A stretch of DNA of 6,144 bases from Phycisphaerae bacterium (GCA_012514125.1 JAAZAW010000133.1:1-6144), one strand, 5' to 3'; positions 1-6,144 are shown, counted from the first letter of the stretch. The notes: generated from the letters alone by a model not told the origin. Numbers and translations are program-made.

Positions 1-2
1 AC

Positions 3-188
3 CGGACACCCCAAAAAGCGAAAAAGTCGATCGACAAATTGAATAAGTCGATCGACAAAATGGAAAAGTCGATCGACAAAATGGAAAAGTCGATCGACAA
101 ATCGGGAAAGACGATCGACTTTTTCGAAAAGACGATCGACAAAATGGAAAAGACGATCGACATTTTCGAAAGTACGATCGACTTTTGA
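3..188 (+). CDS. 3' end of an upstream gene encoding a heptad-repeat (coiled-coil) C-terminal tail, partial
   Basis: The frame beginning at base 3 is open from the window edge to a TGA at 186-188 (61 codons). It is the only + frame open across the repeat array: the other two hit stops at 39-41 and 44-46. The translation is a string of 7-residue units of the form K-S/T-I-D-K-M-E. Ile is invariant at one heptad position, and Leu, Met or Phe (once Ser) sits three residues later, with Lys, Asp and Glu between. This a/d spacing is that of a parallel coiled coil, and the protein changes between copies are mostly conservative (S/T, M/L/F). That supports coding over a non-coding satellite. The body of the gene lies outside the window, so its function cannot be stated. 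One - strand frame (V-D-R-L-F-x-F heptads) is also open here but has no start codon visible in frame, so I prefer the + reading. Confidence 0.5.
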   Translation, partial: RTPQKAKKSIDKLNKSIDKMEKSIDKMEKSIDKSGKTIDFFEKTIDKMEKTIDIFESTIDF

Positions 189-245
189 GGGTTTTTGATC
201 GATTTTTTGCCTTTGTCGGTCGTTTTTGGGGCATATTCGAGCGGT
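26..245. repeat. 21-bp tandem repeat array with palindromic GTCGATCGAC core
   Basis: Cores begin at 26, 47, 68, 89, 110, 131, 152 and 173, an exact 21-bp period. The first four are the perfect palindrome GTCGATCGAC. The next three are GACGATCGAC and the eighth is TACGATCGAC. The 11-bp linkers are A-rich (mostly around AAAATGGAAAA) or TTTTTCGAAAA-like. In phase but degraded copies follow at 194 (TTTGATCGAT), 215 (GTCGGTCGTT) and 236 (TTCGAGCGGT), after which the pattern is lost. Because 21 is seven codons, the array preserves reading frame. The linear change from one core variant to the next suggests growth by local duplication. Confidence 0.9.
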
Positions 246-344
246 TTACCTTATCACAGAAAACCCAAATTTCGCAAATCTTAATAAATATTAAAATTAA
301 ACATGGCTTTCATGCGATTGCCCTGGGGTTGACTCACGAAAGAA
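189..344. other. Intergenic region between repeat-tail gene and membrane protein gene
   Basis: This stretch holds the degraded repeat copies (to about 245). After them comes an AT-rich segment around 277-300 with a small dyad, TTAATAAATATTAA at 281-294. No convincing rho-independent terminator is present: the T-runs at 192-196 and 203-208 have no stable stem before them. No tRNA or conserved RNA structure was recognised. Confidence 0.5.
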
Positions 345-373
345 TTGAAAATCAATCTTTTATCGGTTACACT
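345..373 (+). promoter_or_regulatory. Candidate sigma70-type promoter for the membrane protein/kinase pair
   Basis: TTGAAA (345-350, five of six matches to TTGACA) is followed after exactly 17 bases by TACACT (368-373, four of six matches to TATAAT, including the critical A2 and T6). The AT-rich segment at 277-300 lies upstream. A transcript would start near 380 and leave a leader of about 24 bases before the ATG at 405. This is a consensus match only, and it fits only if the gene starts at 405 rather than at the TTG at 345. Confidence 0.35.
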
Positions 374-404
374 GGATTTACTTTCGGGAGTTTTACAGGT
401 CCGG

Positions 405-692
405 ATGGGGGCCAATGTGACTGAAGAAAAAGAGCTGATTATTTTTTTGTTTTCGACCGGGGTGTTGTTTTTCGTTCTGGTTCAGCGTTCGCAATTGCGG
501 CGATTGCCGGCGGGGACGATACTTCTGACGGGGTTTTATTTTTTTTGGGCCGGCTGGGGCTTTACAGTCATTGAAGATCTATTTTGGGGAACCTTTTTCA
601 ATTATTTGGAACATTTTTGCTACATGGTTGGCTCGCTTTTGATTGCGGCGTGGAGCTGGGCTGTCTTCGGCAGACGGGGGCGATCATCATGA
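405..692 (+). CDS. Small three-helix membrane protein, probable stand-alone sensor/partner module of the following kinase
   Basis: The 95-residue product (start at 405) has three hydrophobic segments at about residues 9-26, 38-56 and 71-88. A basic loop (QRSQLRR) lies between the first two, acidic and aromatic residues (E57, D58, W61) follow the second, an E-H pair (69-70) sits at the start of the third, and the C-terminus is basic (GRRGR). This predicts an inner-membrane protein. A TTG at 345 in the same frame would add 20 residues. I prefer ATG 405 because an AGG lies 5 bases upstream and a promoter match covers the alternative start. The stop overlaps the kinase start as ATGA, so translation is coupled. 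The helix count, loop charge and spacing closely parallel the kinase's N-terminal 90 residues, so it may be a duplicated input module. I do not recognise a named family. It is a real gene judging by the coupling and its coherent membrane pattern. Confidence 0.7.
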   Translation: MGANVTEEKELIIFLFSTGVLFFVLVQRSQLRRLPAGTILLTGFYFFWAGWGFTVIEDLFWGTFFNYLEHFCYMVGSLLIAAWSWAVFGRRGRSS

Positions 693-3046
693 GCCTGATT
701 TGTGTGATGACGTCTATTTGTGATGTTGCATTGATTGCCGCCCTTGTTTTTATGGTGCGGGGGGGGAATCGGAGCTTTCGACGTGATACAAAAATTGTCC
801 TCCTGGGGCTGGTGACGGTTCTCTTTCTGCCGTCATTTTTCGATTCTTTTGAATGGTGCTGGGGTGTTTATAGATTTATTGGTTTTGAAGATATGGTCAC
901 GATTCTTGGGCCTGTGTTATGGCTATCTTTTTTTTATAGTTTTTTGCAGGAAATATCCGCGAAAGAGTTGCAGGCTGAAGAAGCACTTTCCAGGAAGGTG
1001 CTCGATGCGCTACCGGTAGGGGTCTGGATTATTGATCAGGATGAGCGGGTTGTCCGCGGGAATCCTGCCAGTGAACGGATTGTTGGGGAAAGGGTTCAGG
1101 ATGTCACGGGAACGAATATTCAAAGCAAGTGGCGGCGACGGAGTACAGGCGAAGTGATCGAGCCGGGGGATTGGCAGGCGGCCAGAGCGGTTCAGGAAGG
1201 AAAAATTTCCATTGATGAGGAAATCGAAATTGAGCGGGTGGATGGAAGGCACAAAATTTTGCTTAGTTCGGCTGTTCCTATCCGGGATGCGGGGGGGCGA
1301 ATTTCGGGGGCGATCAATGTTTTTCAGGATATTACGGAAATTCGGCAGACCCAGTTACTCCAGACACAATTGTTTGAGTTGTCGATCGATATGTTAAGTG
1401 TGGGGGGGTTCGACGGTTATTTCAAGCAACTCAATCCTGCATGGAGCAAGACCCTGGGGTGGTCAAACGACGAGTTGATGAGCAAGCCCTGGATCGAGTT
1501 TATTCATCCGGACGACCGCGACCGGACTTATGAAGCGAGCCAACGGCTTATTAAGGGCGAAGGGTTATTGAGTTTTGAGAACCGATATCAATGCAAGGAC
1601 GGTTCTTATCGATGGCTTTCATGTAATTCGGCTCCTTGGGTTGAAGACAAACTGATTTTTGTGGTGGCCAGGGATATTACCGATCGCAAACAGATAGAAA
1701 AAACGATGGAAGAACGACTCATCGCTCTGACACAACCGCTGGGGGATGTTTCCACTTTAAGATTTGAGGATTTGTTTAGTCTTGAGACGATCCAGGCGAT
1801 TCAGGATGCTTTCGCCGATGCGACGGGGGTCGCATCGATCATTACGGATACGGAAGGACGGCCGATTACTCGCCCCAGCAATTTTACGACACTATGCGGT
1901 GAAATCATTCGGAAAACAGAAAAAGGGTATTGCAATTGTGTGTGTTCCGATGCCGCGATTGGACGGATCAATCCTCACGGGCCGACGATGCAGCCTTGTT
2001 TGAGCGCGGGACTTTTGAATGGAGGAACCGGCATCAGTGTGGGTGATCGCCATATTGCCAATTGGCTTATCGGTCAGGTTCTGGATGAAGATATGGACAC
2101 TTCAAAAATACGACATTACGCCGAAGAAATCGGTGTTGAGCAGGAGCGATTTGATCAGGCCCTTTCTCAGGTACCGCGAATGTCGAAACGTCAATTTGAA
2201 AAAATTTGCCGGGCGCTTTATTTGATCGCTCAGCAATTATCGCGTTTGGCGATTCAGAATGTGCAGCAGGCACGGGATATTACCCGGCGAAAGAAGGCGG
2301 AGGAAGAGGTGCGCGAGCTTAATGCCGAGCTTGAAAAACATGTTCAAAATCGTACCGCCGATCTGGAAGCCATTAACAAGGAACTTGAGGCTTTTTCTTA
2401 TTCGGTTTCGCATGATCTGCGTGCGCCGCTTCGGGCTATTGTCGGTTTCAGCCAGGTCCTGGCCGAGGATTATGAAAACAAACTCGATGACCAGGGAAAG
2501 GATATCCTCCGCCGGGTAATCAACGCCGGTAAAGGGATGGAGGAACTCATCGAAGGCCTATTGACTATGGCACGATTGACGCGAAAGGAACTTAATTGGA
2601 GCCAGGTGGACCTGAGTATGCTGGCCGGGACCATCGTTCAGGAATTTCAACAGCGCGAACCGAATCGTCATGTTGAAGTGATGATCGAACCGAATCTGAT
2701 TGCTTACGGTGATAGGGCACTTTTGCGGCCCGTCCTGGAAAATCTCATCGGCAATGCCTGGAAGTTCACCGCCGGTAAAGACCCGGCTAAAATAGAATTT
2801 GGATCGACACAAATCGAAGGACAGAAAGTATTTTATGTTCGCGATAACGGGGCGGGTTTTGACATGGCGTATGTCGATAAACTGTTCAAAGCCTTTTCCC
2901 GACTGCATCGACAAGAAGAATTCGCGGGAACGGGCATTGGTTTGGCGACGGTCCAACGTATTATCCATCGTCACGGCGGCAGAGTTTGGGCCCAAGGTGA
3001 AGTGGAGAAAGGGGCGACGTTTTATTTTTATCTCAAAACTCCCTGA
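689..3046 (+). CDS. Membrane-bound PAS-PAS-PocR sensor histidine kinase
   Basis: The 785-residue protein autophosphorylates on His to start a phosphorelay. In order it has: three membrane helices (about 3-23, 36-52, 69-86); PAS 1 (about 100-215); PAS 2 with a PAC tail (about 226-335, ending ARDITDRK); a PocR ligand-binding domain (about 358-525, with C403, C415, C417, C419, C437 and the G-Q-V motif at 462-464); a coiled coil (about 530-566); HisKA with H575 in SVSHDLRAPLRAI; and HATPase_c with the N box (N685, N689), G1 DNGAGF (719-724) and G2 GTGIGL (747-752). All catalytic motifs are intact, and there is no receiver domain. The HisKA sequence is of the HDLRAPLR type seen in phytochrome-like kinases. 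The start at 689 is chosen because it overlaps the preceding stop as ATGA. A start at 584 would read an out-of-frame copy of the upstream gene. PocR domains bind small organic ligands in characterised proteins; the ligand here is unknown. The partner regulator is not in the window. Confidence 0.93.
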   Translation: MSLICVMTSICDVALIAALVFMVRGGNRSFRRDTKIVLLGLVTVLFLPSFFDSFEWCWGVYRFIGFEDMVTILGPVLWLSFFYSFLQEISAKELQAEEALSRKVLDALPVGVWIIDQDERVVRGNPASERIVGERVQDVTGTNIQSKWRRRSTGEVIEPGDWQAARAVQEGKISIDEEIEIERVDGRHKILLSSAVPIRDAGGRISGAINVFQDITEIRQTQLLQTQLFELSIDMLSVGGFDGYFKQLNPAWSKTLGWSNDELMSKPWIEFIHPDDRDRTYEASQRLIKGEGLLSFENRYQCKDGSYRWLSCNSAPWVEDKLIFVVARDITDRKQIEKTMEERLIALTQPLGDVSTLRFEDLFSLETIQAIQDAFADATGVASIITDTEGRPITRPSNFTTLCGEIIRKTEKGYCNCVCSDAAIGRINPHGPTMQPCLSAGLLNGGTGISVGDRHIANWLIGQVLDEDMDTSKIRHYAEEIGVEQERFDQALSQVPRMSKRQFEKICRALYLIAQQLSRLAIQNVQQARDITRRKKAEEEVRELNAELEKHVQNRTADLEAINKELEAFSYSVSHDLRAPLRAIVGFSQVLAEDYENKLDDQGKDILRRVINAGKGMEELIEGLLTMARLTRKELNWSQVDLSMLAGTIVQEFQQREPNRHVEVMIEPNLIAYGDRALLRPVLENLIGNAWKFTAGKDPAKIEFGSTQIEGQKVFYVRDNGAGFDMAYVDKLFKAFSRLHRQEEFAGTGIGLATVQRIIHRHGGRVWAQGEVEKGATFYFYLKTP

Positions 3047-3197
3047 CAGGGAATAACCCCCGATTTTTGAACCGGTCGTCCGGATTTCGCAGATAAATTG
3101 TATCCGGCGATCTATCCTTCGACCAGGCCAGAGATTATTGTGAGGGTGATAGAGTTTTACCGCGGATACTTTGCTAAGGCTATTTCTTGAAAACGGC

Positions 3198-3226
3198 TTG
3201 TCAGAGTGAAATTTTTGAGCGATAAT
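3198..3226 (+). promoter_or_regulatory. Strong sigma70-type promoter match for the radical SAM operon
   Basis: TTGTCA (3198-3203, five of six) is separated by exactly 17 bases from GATAAT (3221-3226, five of six). Initiation would be near 3233, giving a leader of about 40 bases before the ATG at 3273. This would make the two radical SAM genes a transcription unit independent of the kinase. Confidence 0.55.
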
Positions 3227-3262
3227 AAAACGAGGTTGTCTGTGAAAACAAGAGCAAGGCTT

Positions 3263-3267
3263 GGGAG
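3263..3267 (+). promoter_or_regulatory. Shine-Dalgarno site that decides the start of the Tes-like gene
   Basis: GGGAG ends 5 bases before ATG 3273. This favours that ATG over the in-frame TTG at 3261, which would sit just before the site and use no SD, and over the next ATG at 3282. Confidence 0.7.
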
Positions 3268-3272
3268 ATATA

Positions 3273-5219
3273 ATGGACAGTATGGAGACAAAGCAGCAAA
3301 ATGCTGTTGTACCCAATCACCTGGTACAGTGGTTTGACGAGCATCCGCCGGTGTTGAATGAAAAACAGCGGGAGGCTTTGACCGATGAAACGTCGAAGAC
3401 CGAACTGGATTTTTATCGCCTGTCGCTTCGACGATTCGATCCGCGGACGCATGGACTGCCCTGGGCGATGCAAGCCCAGTGTCCAAAATGTTCCGAGATC
3501 GTTCCGGCGGAATTTCAGAAGATCAACGACCAGGTTGTTCTGGTTTTCGATTGCCCGAAAGATGGACGCATCAAACAGGTTCATTACGACAATATTTTTA
3601 TACCCGATCCGCAGGGCCTGAAAACCTATGGCGGTAAATCGATCGAACCCATTCTGCCGATGCTGCCGCGAACGGTCGAAACGCTGTGTCCCGAATGTTC
3701 GGCGGTGATTCTTGGCCGCTATTATGTGCATAATTCAAGCGTCTGGATCGAAAAGACCTGCCCGGATCACGGCTATTTTCGTGACTGTATTAATCGCGAC
3801 GTCGAGCATTATTCAAAAATGGCATGGATGGGATATGACGAGCCTCGCGGGGTGATGAAACCTCATGTAAAAAACGCCAAACGATGTCCCAGTGATTGCG
3901 GTCTGTGTGATCAGCATCAATCCCCGTCGATTCTTGCGAATATCGACCTGACCAATCGTTGCAATCTGAATTGCCCCGTATGCTTTGCCAATGCAAACGT
4001 TGCGGGATACGTCTACGAACCGACGTTCGACGAAATCGTGGTGATGCTCCAGCGTCTTCGAGATTATCGGCCGATTCCATGCACCTGTGTTCAATTCAGC
4101 GGGGGAGAGCCGACGATTCATCCGGATTTTTTCAAGATCGTCGCCAAGGCCAGAGATATGGGCTTTTCGCAGATTCAAATTGCGACCAACGGCATTAAGA
4201 TGGCCGATGAAGAGTTTGCCCGCCAGGCTTCCGAGGCAGGGTTGCATACGCTTTATTTGCAGTTCGACGGCGTGGAAGACGATGTTTATATGAAAACTCG
4301 CGGCAAGCCTCTGATGAAATACAAAATGGCAACCATTGAAAATTGCCGCAAGTTTGGCATGAAAGTCTGTCTCGTGCCTACGATTATTCGCGGCGAAAAC
4401 GACGATCAAGTGGGTAAAATTCTGCATTTCGCCGTTGATAACATCGATACGGTCAGTGGAATTTCCTATCAGCCGGTGTCGTTCACCGGACGCATCGATA
4501 TGCACGAACTTGACCAGAAACGTTATACGGTAGGGGACCTGGCTCACGATCTTGCCAAGGCCTGCGGCGCCGATCCGATCCGTGACTTTTTTCCATTAAA
4601 TTTCACCGTGCCGTTCAGTGAAATTATCAGCGTGATCTGCGGAGCGCCGAAGATTCAAACACCGTGTCATCCGGACTGTGCCAACGGCACTTATTTTTGG
4701 GTCAGTCCCGATAAAAAACTTTATCCGTTCCCGTTGGTTTTTGATATCGAACCGCTTTTCGGTGAGTTGCATCGCCTGGCGAAAAAAATCGAAACCCGTG
4801 GACAAAAGGCGGGTCTTTTTGACAAATTAAAAATCGCCTGGCTTTTCTACAAACATTTTCGACCCGATCGAGCACCCAAAGATTTGACTTTTTATCGCAT
4901 GGTTCGTTCGCTCCAGGGGATGATCAACAAAAACGTCGGCAGGGGCAGCAATGCGAAAACATACAAAACCCTGCTTGCCGCGGGTATGCACTTCCAGGAC
5001 CGTTACAACTTCGACGTCCAGCGGATCAAGCGTTGCGTGATTCATTATAGTACCCCTGAAGGGATCTTCCCATTTTGTACCTATAATTGTGGACCAAGCT
5101 TCAGGCCTTTTGTCGAAAAAATGCACGCCCGAAAATCGAACCTTGAAGTAAAAAATGCTCCCCCCGATGTGCAGAATACCAACCTTGCTCAAATGATGGA
5201 AACAACTCCCAATGACTGA
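3273..5219 (+). CDS. Tes/MJ0619-like radical SAM protein (tetraether/membrane-spanning lipid synthase family candidate)
   Basis: The 648-residue protein has a classic radical SAM core: C230-N-L-N-C234-P-V-C237 for the SAM-binding [4Fe-4S] cluster, the GGEP motif (277-280), and the strand QIATNG (302-307). Its full layout matches the archaeal tetraether synthase (Tes, MJ0619) type. An N-terminal cysteine-rich part contains CPKC (70-73), C94, CPEC (139-142), CPDHG (163-167) and C172. A CPSDCGLC motif (C205, C209, C212) sits directly before the core. A long C-terminal part carries C465 and C469 and ends in an RCVIHYSTPEG...FCTYNC region (587-606). The characterised archaeal enzymes join lipid tails by C-C bond formation, and relatives occur in some bacteria, where the products are less clear. 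An earlier report linked MJ0619 to methanopterin methylation, so family does not fix the substrate. The hydrophilic last 28 residues look disordered. ATG 3273 is chosen from the SD. The gene overlaps the next one by 8 bases. Confidence 0.8.
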   Translation: MDSMETKQQNAVVPNHLVQWFDEHPPVLNEKQREALTDETSKTELDFYRLSLRRFDPRTHGLPWAMQAQCPKCSEIVPAEFQKINDQVVLVFDCPKDGRIKQVHYDNIFIPDPQGLKTYGGKSIEPILPMLPRTVETLCPECSAVILGRYYVHNSSVWIEKTCPDHGYFRDCINRDVEHYSKMAWMGYDEPRGVMKPHVKNAKRCPSDCGLCDQHQSPSILANIDLTNRCNLNCPVCFANANVAGYVYEPTFDEIVVMLQRLRDYRPIPCTCVQFSGGEPTIHPDFFKIVAKARDMGFSQIQIATNGIKMADEEFARQASEAGLHTLYLQFDGVEDDVYMKTRGKPLMKYKMATIENCRKFGMKVCLVPTIIRGENDDQVGKILHFAVDNIDTVSGISYQPVSFTGRIDMHELDQKRYTVGDLAHDLAKACGADPIRDFFPLNFTVPFSEIISVICGAPKIQTPCHPDCANGTYFWVSPDKKLYPFPLVFDIEPLFGELHRLAKKIETRGQKAGLFDKLKIAWLFYKHFRPDRAPKDLTFYRMVRSLQGMINKNVGRGSNAKTYKTLLAAGMHFQDRYNFDVQRIKRCVIHYSTPEGIFPFCTYNCGPSFRPFVEKMHARKSNLEVKNAPPDVQNTNLAQMMETTPND

Positions 5220-6144
5220 AATGAAGAACGATAATTTTCCCGTAAATTCATATCAATACGCCGAACAAATGCGAAAGTCCTTCGATCCGGATCGTTGTGA
5301 AGGCAACTTCCAGCGGGATATCCATCTGGACTATCATCATCCGCTGGAAGATTATCTCAAGAAAAAATGGGTGCTGAAAACGCTCGATTGGCTGGTGAAA
5401 CCTCGTAGAGAGAAAAAACAAACCCGGCTCGAAGAAATTTTTCACAGCTATCGAAATCCGACCGCCCCGATCGGTTGGCGAATTCAATATGCGCCGTTTC
5501 ATCTTTTCATCGATAAAATGAAAGGCGATGTGACGGCGGATGAATTCAAACGCCGCGTCGCCGAGCATGGTCCGGTGGTTCGCGGCATGGTGCTGGCGGC
5601 TCGCAGTGTTCTCAAATTTGGCTTGCGAACTCCGCAGCGATTTGCCTACCCGCTTTTTGCCGTCTGGAATTTTACCAATCGCTGCAATCTTAAATGTAAT
5701 CACTGCTATCAATCGGCGGGCAAAGGCCTTGAAGACGAATTGAACCTGAGCCAGAAGCTTCAAATCATTGATCAAATGGGCGAAACATATCTGCCAATGA
5801 TTGCCTTTGCGGGCGGCGAACCGACGATTAGCCCGGACCTCATGCCTGTGCTTCGTCGTTGCCGGCAGTGGAACATCCACACATCGCTGGCAACCAACGG
5901 TACGCTCTTTACACCGAAACTTGCCGAACAACTTGCCGAGACGGGGTTGTATTATTGCGAAGTAAGCCTCGATTCGGTTGATCCGGAACGTCACGATCGG
6001 TTCCGAGGAATTCCCGGTGCCTGGCAGCGAACGGTTGACGGGATGAAGGTTATCACAAGCACCCCAGGCTTGCGGCTTGGTGTCGCGATGTGTGTTCATC
6101 ATGACAATTACGATGAAGTCGAACGCATGATCGAATTTGCGCAG
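5212..6144 (+). CDS. Second radical SAM protein with long N-terminal extension, partial (runs off the right edge)
   Basis: Starting at ATG 5212, inside the end of the preceding gene (shared ATGACTGA), the frame stays open for 311 codons to the window edge. A radical SAM core begins at C158-N-L-K-C162-N-H-C165-Y. It continues with FAGGEPTIS (199-207), the strand SLATNG (225-230) and SLDSVDPERHDRFRG (252-266), which is typical of SPASM/Twitch-type radical SAM enzymes. Any auxiliary-cluster cysteines would lie beyond the edge. The first 150 residues have no motif I recognise. They are rich in aromatic and basic residues, with a KPRREKKQ segment at 63-70 and a helical APFHLFIDKM region, and could help dock at a membrane or partner. 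A second ATG at 5221 is an alternative start; 5212 is preferred for its coupling overlap and a weak GGA upstream. The coupling to the Tes-like enzyme suggests a shared pathway or complex. The product and reaction are unknown. Confidence 0.85.
   Translation, partial: MTEMKNDNFPVNSYQYAEQMRKSFDPDRCEGNFQRDIHLDYHHPLEDYLKKKWVLKTLDWLVKPRREKKQTRLEEIFHSYRNPTAPIGWRIQYAPFHLFIDKMKGDVTADEFKRRVAEHGPVVRGMVLAARSVLKFGLRTPQRFAYPLFAVWNFTNRCNLKCNHCYQSAGKGLEDELNLSQKLQIIDQMGETYLPMIAFAGGEPTISPDLMPVLRRCRQWNIHTSLATNGTLFTPKLAEQLAETGLYYCEVSLDSVDPERHDRFRGIPGAWQRTVDGMKVITSTPGLRLGVAMCVHHDNYDEVERMIEFAQ

Larger units (their letters stand above)
3047..3272. other. Intergenic region between kinase and radical SAM operon
   Basis: These 226 bases hold no credible gene. 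A short stem (TCCCT-GAC-AGGGA, 3040-3052) overlaps the kinase stop but lacks an immediate T-run. A further dyad (CCGGAT 3080-3085 with ATCCGG 3102-3107, flanked by GGTCG 3074-3078 and CGACC 3120-3124) could fold into a structured leader or an end-of-transcript hairpin. The last 75 bases carry the promoter match and ribosome binding site for the next gene. Confidence 0.5.

Noticed and set aside
26..182. CRISPR array
   Set aside because: The 21-bp period with 10-bp cores and near-identical 11-bp linkers lacks the unique spacers of about 30 bp that a CRISPR needs, and it reads as heptads in one frame.
303..332. Nine-codon leader peptide (ATG 303 to TGA)
   Set aside because: No SD, no amino-acid bias or attenuator-like hairpins downstream.
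185..424. 79-codon open frame starting at TTG 185
   Set aside because: It has no SD and begins inside the repeat array. The F-rich peptide is explained by decayed repeats, and it overlaps the membrane protein start. I kept the observation about its repeat pattern but not the gene.
584..688. Upstream in-frame start giving an 820-residue kinase
   Set aside because: The extra 35 residues are an out-of-frame reading of the small membrane protein gene. The ATG at 689 overlaps that gene's stop and fits coupled translation.
3040..3068. Rho-independent terminator after the kinase
   Set aside because: The TCCCT/AGGGA stem is only 5 bp and the nearest T-run (3064-3068) is 11 bases away, so it does not have the terminator form.
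2558..3316. 252-codon open frame on the - strand
   Set aside because: It is antisense to the kinase HATPase domain and the following promoter region and has no recognisable motif.
3813..4547. 244-codon open frame on the - strand
   Set aside because: It is a shadow of the Tes-like gene's radical SAM core.
5248..6102. 284-codon open frame on the - strand
   Set aside because: It lies wholly antisense to the second radical SAM gene, whose motifs are unmistakable. The antisense product is low-quality, rich in His, Arg and Phe, and has no recognisable domain.

Overview
This is a bacterial-looking window of roughly even base composition. All supported genes lie on the + strand and fall into three blocks. 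No ribosomal or other marker gene is present, so the host cannot be named. Multi-PAS sensor kinases with a PocR domain, sigma70-like promoter matches and Shine-Dalgarno sites suggest a Gram-negative-type, probably anaerobic bacterium. A planctomycete/Phycisphaerae-like or similar environmental lineage is possible, but that is only an impression.

Block 1 (1-188) is the end of an upstream gene. It is a perfectly phased 21-bp tandem repeat that, in the only + frame open throughout, encodes a heptad (K-S/T-I-D-x-x-E) coiled-coil tail ending in TGA. The 21-bp phase continues as decaying copies for about 60 bp beyond the stop.

Block 2 (about 345-3046) is a two-gene sensory unit. A 95-residue three-helix membrane protein overlaps, by ATGA, a 785-residue hybrid-sensor-like histidine kinase (3 TM, PAS, PAS, PocR, HisKA, HATPase). 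The small protein looks like a diverged copy of the kinase's own N-terminal membrane module. No response regulator is visible.

Block 3 (about 3198 to the right edge) starts with a good promoter match (TTGTCA-17-GATAAT) and a clear Shine-Dalgarno. It holds a 648-residue radical SAM enzyme resembling the archaeal tetraether lipid synthase (Tes/MJ0619) family. Overlapping it by 8 bases is a second, different radical SAM protein with an unusual 150-residue N-terminal extension, which runs off the window. The two radical SAM genes are almost certainly co-transcribed and may act in one pathway. Making membrane-spanning (tetraether/diabolic-type) lipids is the leading hypothesis by family, but it is not proven from sequence. 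Whether the kinase controls this pathway is unknown; it has its own promoter region and the two blocks are separated by 226 bases.
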